From Hallella multisaccharivorax DSM 17128 (GTDB taxonomy: Bacteria; Bacteroidota; Bacteroidia; Bacteroidales; Bacteroidaceae): a DNA stretch of 64,000 nt. The stretch spans positions 746,040 through 810,039 of the forward strand of contig NZ_GL945017.1 of the NCBI RefSeq assembly GCF_000218235.1, given 5' to 3'. The position numbers were made by a program, and so were the translations under genes. Each line of letters starts with the position of its first letter. Positions within the stretch are counted from its first letter, which is position 1. Shown piece after piece: positions 54,122-63,287 of the stretch. The notes beneath the pieces were generated by a model. It ran no database searches and was not told the origin of the DNA. It worked only from the letters and a program-made list of their open reading frames with translations.

Positions 54122-54736
54122 ATGAATATCCCAGGATTAGACTATAACACACAGCGTGAGAAGCTCGTGCTTCCCGAATATGGGCGCGAGATACAGAAAA
54201 TGGTGAACCACTGCATGACGATTCCCGACCGCGAGGAACGCCTGCGCTGCGCTTACACCATTATTGACACCATGGAGCTGGTGAGTCCGCAAGTGCTTCA
54301 GACCGACAACTACCGGCAGAAGCTGTGGGATCAGCTGGCATTGATCAGCGATTTCAAGCTTGATATTGACTGGCCGGTCGATGTGTCGAAGGTAAAGGTG
54401 ATGAGTGAGAAGCCGCAGCCCATCCACTATGAGATGAGCGACATTCCAGCCCGCCATTACGGCAAATTGGTGTTTGAGCTCTTCGCAAAGCTTAAGACCA
54501 TGGAGCCCGGTAAAGAGCGCGATCAGCTGGCGGCTATTACAGCCAACCAGATGAAGCGCGACCTGATGCAATGGGGACATGGGCTGAGCGATGACGAGAA
54601 AGTGGCTGACGATCTTGCGCGCTTTACCGACGGAAAGATACAGCTCGACCTTAGTCACTTTAAGTTTGAGCGTGTGGACATGCGCGGCATGGCTTCTGTC
54701 AACAATGGCGGTGGAAAGAAACGCAAGAAGAAATAA
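54122..54736 (+). CDS. DUF4290 domain protein
   Basis: The protein has 204 residues; ATG 54122 begins MNIPGLDYNTQREKLVLPEY. This small Bacteroidetes-specific family is regularly found before murA. No motif gives a function. The C-terminus is strongly basic (GGGKKRKKK) and could touch nucleic acid or ribosomes. Cotranscribed with murA (9-nt gap). Confidence 0.85.
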   Translation: MNIPGLDYNTQREKLVLPEYGREIQKMVNHCMTIPDREERLRCAYTIIDTMELVSPQVLQTDNYRQKLWDQLALISDFKLDIDWPVDVSKVKVMSEKPQPIHYEMSDIPARHYGKLVFELFAKLKTMEPGKERDQLAAITANQMKRDLMQWGHGLSDDEKVADDLARFTDGKIQLDLSHFKFERVDMRGMASVNNGGGKKRKKK

Positions 54737-54745
54737 CAGGAGCCT

Positions 54746-56056
54746 ATGGAGTCATTCGTCATTGAAGGCGGTCATCAGCTTGAGGGAACCATCATCCCGC
54801 AGGGCGCGAAAAATGAGGCCTTAGAGGTGATATGTGCCTCACTGCTCACCAGTGATCCTGTGCGTATTACCAATGTGCCGGACATCCTCGACGTCAACAA
54901 CCTTATCAAGTTGTTGAAAGATGTGGGTGTGAAGGTTACGCAAAATGGTTGTTACGACTATACTTTTCAAGCTGATGAGGTCAATCTCGACTTCCTCGAC
55001 AGTGTTGATTTTGTGCAGAAATGCGCCCGTCTCCGTGGCTCTGTGCTGATGTACGGTCCTTTGCTCGGACGTTTTGGCAAGGCAACGATTGCCAAGCCGG
55101 GCGGTGATAAGATAGGGCGTCGCAGGCTCGATACACATTTCTTGGGGTTCAAGAGTTTAGGTGCGAAGTTCGTTTACGATGCAGTTCGCAATGTCTATCA
55201 GATTCATGGTTACCAGCTCAAAGGCACGTACATGCTTCTTGATGAGGCGTCGATCACCGGCACTGCCAACATCATCATGGCAGCCATCATGGCAAAAGGC
55301 ACCACCACTATATATCATGCTGCCTGTGAGCCTTATATTCAGCAACTGTGTCATCTGCTCAATCAGATGGGCGCCAACATTTCGGGCATTGGCAGTAACC
55401 TGCTCACCATTGTGGGTGTCGACCGTCTGCACGGGGCCACTCACCGCATCCTTCCCGACATGATTGAGGTGGGCTCGTTCATCGGCATGGCGGCGATGGT
55501 GGGCAATGGCGTGCGCATCAAGGATGTATCCTTACGCAATCTCGGTCCTATTCCTGACGCTTTCCGTCGTCTCGGCGTGAAGATCAAGGTTGAAGATGAC
55601 GATTTGGTCATCCCTCACCAGGCTCATTACATCGTCGACTCTTTCCTTGACGGCACAATTATGACGCTTGCTGATGCTCCGTGGCCAGGGCTTACTCCTG
55701 ATCTACTCTCAGTGCTGCTGGTCGTGGCCACACAGGCTCGCGGTACGGTGCTCATCCACCAGAAGATGTTTGAGAGCCGTCTTTTCTTTGTCGATAAGCT
55801 CATCGATATGGGCGCTCAAATCATTCTCTGCGACCCCCATCGCGCTGTTGTGGTGGGTCAGGACCATCACATTCAGCTTCGTGCAGGCCGTATGACAAGT
55901 CCCGATATACGTGCGGGAATCGCGCTGCTTATCGCTGCCATGAGTGCCAAAGGCACCAGTCGGATTGAAAATATTGAGCAGATCGACCGCGGTTATCAGG
56001 ATATTGAGAAGAGGCTCAATGAGCTTGGAGCTCACATTCAGCGTGTCAATGATTAA
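54746..56056 (+). CDS. murA: UDP-N-acetylglucosamine 1-carboxyvinyltransferase, fosfomycin-insensitive type
   Basis: The protein has 436 residues and two inside-out alpha/beta barrels. Motifs are IIPQGAKNEALEVICASLL with the substrate Lys-Asn, LRGSVLMYGPLLGRFG, and the mobile loop KPGGDKIGRRRLDTH. In E. coli the same loop reads GGCTIG with Cys115, the residue alkylated by fosfomycin. Here the position is Asp121. The change is known to preserve activity and to make MurA insensitive to the drug. It catalyses the first committed step of peptidoglycan synthesis. It overlaps rimM by 8 nt. Confidence 0.96.
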   Translation: MESFVIEGGHQLEGTIIPQGAKNEALEVICASLLTSDPVRITNVPDILDVNNLIKLLKDVGVKVTQNGCYDYTFQADEVNLDFLDSVDFVQKCARLRGSVLMYGPLLGRFGKATIAKPGGDKIGRRRLDTHFLGFKSLGAKFVYDAVRNVYQIHGYQLKGTYMLLDEASITGTANIIMAAIMAKGTTTIYHAACEPYIQQLCHLLNQMGANISGIGSNLLTIVGVDRLHGATHRILPDMIEVGSFIGMAAMVGNGVRIKDVSLRNLGPIPDAFRRLGVKIKVEDDDLVIPHQAHYIVDSFLDGTIMTLADAPWPGLTPDLLSVLLVVATQARGTVLIHQKMFESRLFFVDKLIDMGAQIILCDPHRAVVVGQDHHIQLRAGRMTSPDIRAGIALLIAAMSAKGTSRIENIEQIDRGYQDIEKRLNELGAHIQRVND

Positions 56057-56567
56057 GCTTGGTGATGTGTTCCGCATTGGCAGCCTTGGCAAGCCGCACG
56101 GCATTAAAGGGGAAATAGCTTTTACTTTCGATGATGATGTCTTCGATCGTACGAATGCAGACTTTTTCTTTGTTATGATTGACGGACTGTTGGTACCCTT
56201 TTTCTTTGAAGAATATCGCTTCAGCTCAGATGTCGTAGCTTTGGTAAAGCTGGAAGGTATCGATACACTTGAACAGGCGTCCGCGCTGACAGGGTGTGAG
56301 GTCTATTTCCCAAGAGAAGGATCTGACAGCAGCGACGGGGTAGCCTCACAGGCCGAATTGGTTGGCTTTAAGATTGTTGACGAGTCTACCGGCCAGCTTG
56401 TCGGCACTGTGAAAGCTATTGACGATTCAACGGTCAACCTGCTTTTCGTTGTATCAACAGAAAGCGGAGATTTGTTGATTCCGGCCAGCCATGAACTGGT
56501 CAAGGCAATAGATAAGAAGCATCAAAGCATTACCGTAACCATTCCCGAAGGACTTTTGTCATTGTAG
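56049..56567 (+). CDS. rimM: Ribosome maturation factor RimM
   Basis: The protein has 172 residues; ATG 56049 overlaps the murA stop and starts MIKLGDVFRIGSLGKPHGIK, the family opening. The second PRC-barrel-like domain contains VGFKIVDESTGQLVGTVKAI and LLIPASHELVKAIDKKHQSI. It aids 30S maturation and binds S19. Confidence 0.93.
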   Translation: MIKLGDVFRIGSLGKPHGIKGEIAFTFDDDVFDRTNADFFFVMIDGLLVPFFFEEYRFSSDVVALVKLEGIDTLEQASALTGCEVYFPREGSDSSDGVASQAELVGFKIVDESTGQLVGTVKAIDDSTVNLLFVVSTESGDLLIPASHELVKAIDKKHQSITVTIPEGLLSL

Positions 56568-56595
56568 AAGCTATCCATTCCCGTAAGACATAATA

Positions 56596-57753
56596 ATGAC
56601 GATGAAGAAACAAATATGTATTCTCGGTTCAACTGGTTCAATAGGCACTCAGGCTCTTGATGTCATCAGCCAGCATCCCGATCTTTATGAGGTCTATGCG
56701 CTGACAGCCAACGATAGCGTTGAAAAGCTGGCCGAACAGGCTCGACAGTTTCATCCCGCCGCCGTGGTGATTGCCGATGAGTCCCATTATGCTGCACTGA
56801 AGGAGCAGCTCGCCGATACGGATGTCAAAGTCTATGCCGGTCACAAGGCCTTGTGCGAGATTGTCGAGGCCGGTCCCATCGACATGGTCCTGGCTTCACT
56901 TGTGGGATTTGCGGGCTTTGAGCCGACTATTCGCGCCATCAAGGCACGCAAGAAAATCTGTCTGGCCAATAAGGAGACCATGGTTGTGGCCGGAGAGCTT
57001 ATCCTCCACCTTGTGCAGCAATATCATGTAGACCTTTTGCCCGTTGATTCGGAGCACTCCGCCATCTTCCAAAGCCTGGTAGGAGAGGAGATGAACGAGG
57101 TGGATAAAATCCTGCTCACGTGTTCTGGCGGACCCTTCCGCAACTTCACACATGAGCAATTGCTGACGGTGACGGCTGCCGATGCTTTGCGTCATCCCAC
57201 GTGGAAGATGGGGGCGAAGATCACCATAGACTCTGCTTCGCTCATGAATAAAGGCTTTGAGGTGATGGAGGCCAAATGGCTTTTCGGCGTGCCTGCTGAC
57301 CGGATAGAGGTGCTCATCCATCCGCAGAGTGTCGTGCACAGCGGTGTGCAGTTCAGGGACGGCGCTGTAAAGGCGCAGCTTGGGGTACCTGATATGCGGC
57401 TGCCCATACAGTATGCATTCTCTTTTCCCAACAGACTTTCTCTGCAAGGCGACCGTCTTGACCTCTTCAAGACCCAGAAGTTGGAGTTCTTCAAGCCTGA
57501 TGTGGAGAAGTTCCCATGTCTGAGATTGGCCTACGAGGCTATTCATCAAGGCGGTAACATGCCGTGTATTCTCAATGCCGCCAATGAGGTAGCCAATGCC
57601 GCTTTCCGTCGTGGAGCGTGCTCTTTCTTGGGTATGGCCGATATCATTGAAGAGACTATGCGGCAGGCTACATATGATAAGACTCCCGATCTCGACACTT
57701 ATTTTAAGACCGATGCCGAGGCAAGGCGCATTGCCCAGGCTCTGATACAATAA
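56596..57753 (+). CDS. dxr: 1-deoxy-D-xylulose 5-phosphate reductoisomerase
   Basis: This 385-residue enzyme binds NADPH at ICILGSTGSIGTQALDV and has the metal/substrate region LLPVDSEHSAIFQSL, the flexible loop FRNFTHEQLLTVTAADALRH and KITIDSASLMNKGFEVMEAK. It is the second enzyme of the MEP isoprenoid pathway. Dxr is itself a target of the fosfomycin relative fosmidomycin. Confidence 0.96.
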   Translation: MTMKKQICILGSTGSIGTQALDVISQHPDLYEVYALTANDSVEKLAEQARQFHPAAVVIADESHYAALKEQLADTDVKVYAGHKALCEIVEAGPIDMVLASLVGFAGFEPTIRAIKARKKICLANKETMVVAGELILHLVQQYHVDLLPVDSEHSAIFQSLVGEEMNEVDKILLTCSGGPFRNFTHEQLLTVTAADALRHPTWKMGAKITIDSASLMNKGFEVMEAKWLFGVPADRIEVLIHPQSVVHSGVQFRDGAVKAQLGVPDMRLPIQYAFSFPNRLSLQGDRLDLFKTQKLEFFKPDVEKFPCLRLAYEAIHQGGNMPCILNAANEVANAAFRRGACSFLGMADIIEETMRQATYDKTPDLDTYFKTDAEARRIAQALIQ

Positions 57754-57793
57754 TAACCATTATCATTTTTCTGGAAGAAATCAAAGGCAAGAT

Positions 57794-59224
57794 ATGGAAG
57801 TATTCCTTATAAAGCTATTACAATTCATTCTCTCCATCTCTCTGCTCGTGTTGCTGCACGAGGGCGGACATATGCTCGCCTCAAAACTTTTCGGCGTAAG
57901 GGTGGAGAAGTTCTTCATCTTTTTTGATGTCACTATTGGCAAATGGAGTGGCAAGCTCTTCAGTTTCAAACCCCGTAACAGCGACACAGAGTATGGCATG
58001 GGATGGCTACCCCTTGGCGGATACTGCAAGATTGCGGGCATGATCGATGAAAGCATGGATACCGAACAGATGAAACAGGACCCTCAGCCATGGGAATTCC
58101 GCACCAAGCCCGCATGGCAACGGCTCATCATCATGGTGGCGGGAGTGACGGTCAACTTCGTTCTCGCCCTGTTTATCTATTCGATGATCATGTTCCATTG
58201 GGGTGAAAGCTATGTCCGTGTGGCCGACATGTCGATGGGAATGAAGTTTAACAAGGAGGCCAAGTCGTATGGCTTCAAGGATCATGACATTCTTCTTGGC
58301 ACGGAGAAGGGACCGTTTAAGGATTTCAACGCCGATGTCTTCCGCGATATTTCCACTGCACAGTGGTGTGATGTGATGCGTGGTGGCAAGAAGGTTCGTG
58401 TTGCACTTCCTGGTGACATCAACTTGCTGGGCATGCTGAAAAATACACCACAGTTTGTCCGTCCTTTTGTACCGGCTGTGGCTGATACTGTGCTACAGCG
58501 GATGCCAGTGGCGGAAAACAGCAAGGACTCGGTGGAGACGCCGGCCTGGAAGATAGGCATGCGCAAGGGCGATAAGATTCTGTCGGTCAACGGTCAGGCC
58601 ATAGATTCCTACAATGAGTTTACGGAAGTCTTGGGCGTCATTAGTGATCAGCTGGCAGCAACAAGCTCTCATAAGGACAGCCTGCGGCTACGCACTGTGT
58701 CACTGGTCATTGAGAAGGCTCAGTCTCAGCGCGATACTGTCAAGACCTTGCTCACATCCGACTGCAAGTTAGGCTTTGCGGTCGGAGGTCCCGATTACCT
58801 CTATCGCAACAAGATGACGCATATCAGCTATGGTTTCTTTGAGAGTTTTCCTGCCGGTGTAAGGTATGGCTGGGACGTGCTTTCAGGCTATGTGAGCGAT
58901 ATGAAATACGTGTTCACGGCCGACGGAGCCAAGAGCCTGGGTGGCTTCGGAGCGATAGGCTCGCTCTTCCCCAATCAGTGGGACTGGCATCTCTTCTGGA
59001 TGATGACGGCTTTCCTGAGTATCATTCTCGCATTCATGAACATCCTACCTATTCCCGCACTCGATGGTGGTCATGTGCTTTTCCTGCTGTATGAGATCAT
59101 CACGAGGCGCAAACCGTCTGAGAAATTCCTCATCAAGGCCGAATATGTGGGCATCACTTTGCTTGTCCTGCTGATGATTGTCGCCAATCTTAACGACATT
59201 TTACGATGGATTGGCGTCATGTAG
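57794..59224 (+). CDS. rseP: RIP zinc metalloprotease RseP
   Basis: This 476-residue protein of the S2P type has the metal-binding HEGGH at residues 22-26 (LLVLLHEGGHMLASKLFG), PDZ-like segments in the middle (GMRKGDKILSVNGQAIDSYN) and the second metal ligand in LPIPALDGGHVLFLL near 425. It cleaves anti-sigma factors or signal peptides inside the membrane. Given the abundance of FecR-type anti-sigma factors in Bacteroidetes, these are likely clients. Last gene of the tsaB-murA-dxr cluster. Confidence 0.94.
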   Translation: MEVFLIKLLQFILSISLLVLLHEGGHMLASKLFGVRVEKFFIFFDVTIGKWSGKLFSFKPRNSDTEYGMGWLPLGGYCKIAGMIDESMDTEQMKQDPQPWEFRTKPAWQRLIIMVAGVTVNFVLALFIYSMIMFHWGESYVRVADMSMGMKFNKEAKSYGFKDHDILLGTEKGPFKDFNADVFRDISTAQWCDVMRGGKKVRVALPGDINLLGMLKNTPQFVRPFVPAVADTVLQRMPVAENSKDSVETPAWKIGMRKGDKILSVNGQAIDSYNEFTEVLGVISDQLAATSSHKDSLRLRTVSLVIEKAQSQRDTVKTLLTSDCKLGFAVGGPDYLYRNKMTHISYGFFESFPAGVRYGWDVLSGYVSDMKYVFTADGAKSLGGFGAIGSLFPNQWDWHLFWMMTAFLSIILAFMNILPIPALDGGHVLFLLYEIITRRKPSEKFLIKAEYVGITLLVLLMIVANLNDILRWIGVM

Positions 59225-59327
59225 GTTAAAAAATATCAATAATTAAAAGGAGCGATACCACTTTTTGCCTCCATGGCGTATTAGGGAATGAGAAGACAAT
59301 AACTGAAAAGTAAAAAGATTTATAAAG

Positions 59328-61430
59328 ATGAGAAAACTGATAACCCTGGCCCTAATGATGCTTGTCACCATCATGGCCAACGCCCAAATGCTGGACCCTG
59401 TCAAGTTCACTGCTACGTTGAAGACGAACAACACGGCAGAAGGTGAGATAGTATTCTTGGGAAAAATCAATAAAGGCTGGCATGTCTACAGCACTGGTTT
59501 GGGTGCTGACGGCCCCATCTCTGCTACTTTCAATGTCAACAAGCTCGACGGAGTGGAACTGGTTGGCAAGCTCCAGCCGCGTGGCCATGAGATAAAGAAC
59601 TACGACAAGCTCTTCGAGATGACGCTCCGTTATTTCGAGGGAAGTGTGGAATTTGTGCAGAAGGTGAAGTTCACCAAACCCGATTATAAGATTGACGCTT
59701 ATCTTGAATATGGCGCTTGCAACGATCAAACCTGTATGCCGCCGACGAGTGTCGACTTCAAGAAGGGCGGCAAGAGTCCGGCAGTGGCCAATGATGCAGC
59801 TGCAAAAAGAAATGTTGTGGGTACGGATGCCACGGCTGCGGGGGCGGCTATGAATGATGATGCCTCCACGATGGCAGTCCCTGATGCCGCTGCCAGGGCT
59901 GATTCGATGAAGGCTGACTCATTGGCTCAGGCCAATGCAGCAACGGCAGCGACACTCTCGCAAGGCGAGAAGAACGCGCTGTGGAAGCCGGTCGTCAATC
60001 AGTTGCAGCAGTTTGGCGGCACCAATGACATTGCCAACCACTCTTTGTTCTACATCTTCCTGATGGGAATCGTGGGTGGTCTGCTGGCGTTGGTGATGCC
60101 TTGCATCTGGCCTATCATCCCGATGACGGTGAGTTTCTTCCTCAAACGTTCCAAAGACAATAAGAAGCGGGGCGTGCACGACGCCGTCATCTACGGCATC
60201 TCCATCGTTGTCATCTATCTGGCCATGGGTATTGGCGTGACCGCTATCTTTGGTCCGTCAACGCTTAACGCACTCTCCACCAACGCTATCTTCAACATTT
60301 TCCTGTTCTTGCTGTTAGTGGTCTTTGCCGTGAGCTTTTTTGGATGGTTTGAAATCAAGCTCCCTGACAGTTGGGCCAACAAGGTAGACAACAAGGCTTC
60401 GAGCACAACGGGCTTGCTTTCCATCTTTCTCATGGCCTTCACCCTTGTGTTGGTGAGCTTCTCCTGCACGGCTCCCATCATTGGTCTCCTGCTGGTTCAG
60501 ACGGTCACCTCGGGCGATTGGCTGGCTCCTGCCATCGGTATGTTTGGTTTTGCCATCGCTCTGGCTGTGCCTTTCGCACTCTTCGCCATGTTCCCCGCAC
60601 TGATGAAGAAAAGCCCCAAAAGCGGATCATGGATGGATCAAATCAAGGTTGTGCTGGGTTTTGTGGAGCTTGCCTTCTCGTTGAAGTTCCTGTCGGTTGC
60701 CGATCTCGCTTATGGCTGGCACATTATGGACCGTGAGGTGTTCCTTTCTCTATGGATTGTCGTCTTCTTTGCATTGGGTGCTTATCTTGTGGGTTGGCTT
60801 AAATTCCGGCAGGATGCCATTGGCGGCGACTTGCAGAAGCCTATGTCTGTGCCCGCCATCATGCTGGGGCTGTGCTCCTTTGCTTTTGCCATCTATATGA
60901 TTCCTGGGCTGTGGGGCGCTCCCTGCAAGGCTGTCTCGGCGTTTGCCCCTCCCATCACTACACAGGATTTCAATCTCAACAACCATGTCGTTGAAGCACA
61001 ATACAAAGACTATGAGGCTGGTATGGCTGCCGCCAAAGTGCAGGGCAAACCGGTGATGATCGACTTTACGGGTTTCGGTTGCGTCAACTGCCGCAAGATG
61101 GAAGCAGCTGTGTGGACGGATCCTTCCGTTGCACAGAAGCTGGAAAAAGACTATGTGCTTATCTCGCTCTATGTGGATGACAAGACCAAGTTGCCACAAC
61201 CTATTGAGGTGACGCTCTTTAACGGACAGAAACGTACTCTGCGCACTGTGGGCGACAAGTGGAGTTACTTGCAGAGCCATAAGTTCGGCGCCAACGCGCA
61301 GCCTTTCTATGTTACCCTCGACAATAACGGCAACGTGCTCTCGGGGTCGTTCTCCTACAAGGAGGACATCCCTGCCTATCTTGATTTCCTCAACAAAGGG
61401 CTCGACGCATACAAAGAAAAGAGACATTGA
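59328..61430 (+). CDS. dsbD: Thiol:disulfide interchange protein DsbD-like
   Basis: This 700-residue protein has three parts. The signal peptide (MRKLITLALMMLVTIMANAQ) leads to a periplasmic DsbD-alpha domain with the Cys pair C131/C136 in YGACNDQTCMPP. A spacer rich in Ala/Asp follows. The eight-helix membrane domain has Cys in VMPCIWPIIPMTV and SFSCTAPIIG. A C-terminal thioredoxin domain has C585-V-N-C588 in GFGCVNCRKMEAAVW. It passes electrons from the cytoplasm to periplasmic thiol proteins. The next gene starts 4 nt later. Confidence 0.93.
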   Translation: MRKLITLALMMLVTIMANAQMLDPVKFTATLKTNNTAEGEIVFLGKINKGWHVYSTGLGADGPISATFNVNKLDGVELVGKLQPRGHEIKNYDKLFEMTLRYFEGSVEFVQKVKFTKPDYKIDAYLEYGACNDQTCMPPTSVDFKKGGKSPAVANDAAAKRNVVGTDATAAGAAMNDDASTMAVPDAAARADSMKADSLAQANAATAATLSQGEKNALWKPVVNQLQQFGGTNDIANHSLFYIFLMGIVGGLLALVMPCIWPIIPMTVSFFLKRSKDNKKRGVHDAVIYGISIVVIYLAMGIGVTAIFGPSTLNALSTNAIFNIFLFLLLVVFAVSFFGWFEIKLPDSWANKVDNKASSTTGLLSIFLMAFTLVLVSFSCTAPIIGLLLVQTVTSGDWLAPAIGMFGFAIALAVPFALFAMFPALMKKSPKSGSWMDQIKVVLGFVELAFSLKFLSVADLAYGWHIMDREVFLSLWIVVFFALGAYLVGWLKFRQDAIGGDLQKPMSVPAIMLGLCSFAFAIYMIPGLWGAPCKAVSAFAPPITTQDFNLNNHVVEAQYKDYEAGMAAAKVQGKPVMIDFTGFGCVNCRKMEAAVWTDPSVAQKLEKDYVLISLYVDDKTKLPQPIEVTLFNGQKRTLRTVGDKWSYLQSHKFGANAQPFYVTLDNNGNVLSGSFSYKEDIPAYLDFLNKGLDAYKEKRH

Positions 61431-61434
61431 AACG

Positions 61435-62730
61435 ATGCTTGAGAAGGAGAAAAGAAACCGGATCATCCAGTTGATCCATCAGCAAGTGGTGCCGGCTGTG
61501 GGTTGTACAGAGCCGATGGCCGTGGCACTGTGTACAGCTCGTGCCGCGGAGGATTTAGGCAAGCGTCCTGATTCCATTCGGGTGTTGCTCAGCGGCAACA
61601 TGCTCAAGAACGCGATGGGGGTGGGTATCCCCGGTACAGGCATGATAGGCCTGCCCATCGCTGTTGCCCTTGGCGCCATCGTCGGCAAGAGCCAGTATCA
61701 GTTGGAGGTCATCAAGGACCTTACGCCGGAAACCTTAGAAGAGGGAAAGCACTACATCAGCGACCCTAAGCGCATCGATATCAAGCTGAAAGAGCGCATC
61801 ACGGAGAAGCTTTATATTGAAGTGACATGCCAGAGTGGTGACGACACGGCCACAGCCATCATCTCAGGCAGCCATACCAATTTTGTTTATGAGGAGCGTA
61901 ACGGCAAGGTGCTGCTTGACAAGCGCAAGTGTGTTGACGCAGAGGAGGTACGGCAATGCTTGAAACTTGACATGAAAACCGTGTGGGAATTTGCCACGAC
62001 AACGCCGATCGACGAGATCCGTTTCATGCTTTCGGCGCGTGATTACAACATCCACGCCGCGGAGGAAAGTAAGAAGGGCAACTATGGGCATTGTCTTGGC
62101 AAGACCATCGACCGTCCGTTGAGTCACGGCATCTTTGGAAATACGATCTTTTCTCACATTATTTCTATGACGGCTTTGGCCTGCGACGCACGTATGGGTG
62201 GTGCCATGATTCCGGTGATGAGCAATAGTGGCTCCGGTAATCAGGGCATCTGCGCCACCAATCCCGTGGTGGTCTTTGCTAAAGAGAATGAGAACACGGA
62301 GGAAGAACTTATTCGAGCCTTGACGCTCTCTCATCTCACGGCTATTTATATCAAGCAGAGTCTTGGCACGTTGTCGGCTCTCTGCGGATGCGTGGTAGCC
62401 AGCACGGGAGCCAGTTGCGGTATTGTCTATCTCATGGGAGGCGACTACAGCCGCGTGTGCGCGGCTATTCAGAACATGGTCGCTAACCTCACGGGCATGA
62501 TCTGCGACGGTGCGAAACCCTCTTGCAGCATTAAGATATGTTCGGGTGTGTCGTCGGCTTTACTCTCGGCGCTGCTGTCCATGCAGCATCAGCAAGTGAC
62601 TGCGGCCGAAGGCATTGTGGACGACAACGTGGACAAGAGCATCCGCAATCTTACGTCCATTGGAAAAGAGGCCATGAATCCTACCGACGACATGGTGCTT
62701 GACATCATGACGCATAAAAACAGCTGCTGA
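61435..62730 (+). CDS. UPF0597 / L-cysteine desulfidase-like protein
   Basis: The protein has 431 residues; ATG 61435 starts MLEKEKRNRIIQLIHQQVVP. The family signature VPAVGCTEPMAVALCTARAA carries the first Fe-S Cys, and GNQGICATNPVVVF and LCGCVVASTGASCGIVYLMG carry others. Relatives are [4Fe-4S] L-cysteine desulfidases (CyuA) or serine dehydratase-like enzymes that release ammonia, and sulfide from cysteine. It is tightly coupled to dsbD (4-nt gap), a combination that hints at thiol or sulfide metabolism; this link is inference. Confidence 0.85.
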   Translation: MLEKEKRNRIIQLIHQQVVPAVGCTEPMAVALCTARAAEDLGKRPDSIRVLLSGNMLKNAMGVGIPGTGMIGLPIAVALGAIVGKSQYQLEVIKDLTPETLEEGKHYISDPKRIDIKLKERITEKLYIEVTCQSGDDTATAIISGSHTNFVYEERNGKVLLDKRKCVDAEEVRQCLKLDMKTVWEFATTTPIDEIRFMLSARDYNIHAAEESKKGNYGHCLGKTIDRPLSHGIFGNTIFSHIISMTALACDARMGGAMIPVMSNSGSGNQGICATNPVVVFAKENENTEEELIRALTLSHLTAIYIKQSLGTLSALCGCVVASTGASCGIVYLMGGDYSRVCAAIQNMVANLTGMICDGAKPSCSIKICSGVSSALLSALLSMQHQQVTAAEGIVDDNVDKSIRNLTSIGKEAMNPTDDMVLDIMTHKNSC

Positions 62731-62804
62731 CAGAGCTAAAAAAGTCTTGTCTCTTATAGATCTGCCCTGTGTGCGCATCAAAATGCCCTATGACGCTTTT
62801 TCGT

Positions 62805-63161
62805 TCAGGCTGGAATGGCTTCCAGTTCGCCAAGCTTTCTCCACACGTTGAGAAAGTCCTGATGGTTGAGCTTCTTTTCGAAGCTGACCTTGATGCCTGC
62901 TTCTTTCAGCGTGTCGTAAGCCTGCTGGGAAATATACTCGGCGTAGACCTCGATGACGCCTCCTTCTACCATCATGGCTGCTGCAGACCGGCCTACGGCC
63001 TTAACGGCTACCTTGGCATCGTAGAGCAGCTCTGGCTCCTCGTTAATCATATTGTACAGATGGCGGACTCCCTGTCCGTCAAAGGTGCGAATGCGCCCCT
63101 CGTGAAGCACAACTAAGGTGTGTTGTTCATCGCAGAGAGTATCAATGAGTTCTTGCATCAT
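62805..63161 (-). CDS. DUF1893-domain protein
   Basis: This 118-residue protein starts at 63161 (or 63158), just downstream of a TATATTTG -7 element (63199-63192). The DUF1893 pattern is visible: LVVLHEGRIRTFDGQGVRHL, AVKAVGRSAAAMMVEGGVIE and VYAEYISQQAYDTLKEAGIK. The family resembles the LOG/cytidine deaminase-like fold without its catalytic Cys pair. Function unknown. The last part, QDFLNVWRKLGELEAIPA, lacks the usual C-terminal cysteine motif. Confidence 0.8.
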   Translation of the reverse strand: MMQELIDTLCDEQHTLVVLHEGRIRTFDGQGVRHLYNMINEEPELLYDAKVAVKAVGRSAAAMMVEGGVIEVYAEYISQQAYDTLKEAGIKVSFEKKLNHQDFLNVWRKLGELEAIPA

Positions 63162-63191
63162 AGCACTTTCAGTTTTTATGTATTCATGCTG

Positions 63192-63199
63192 CAAATATA
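63192..63199 (-). promoter_or_regulatory. -7 element of the DUF1893 gene
   Basis: On the minus strand TATATTTG fits TAnnTTTG and lies 30 nt before the ATG at 63161. No clear -33 box. Confidence 0.45.
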
Positions 63200-63287
63200 A
63201 GCAATTTATTTGATATTTGTTGTCACTGAATGAGAAAAATGTCATTTTATGGGTAAGAAATGTCAATTATTAATTAATTTTGTGACC

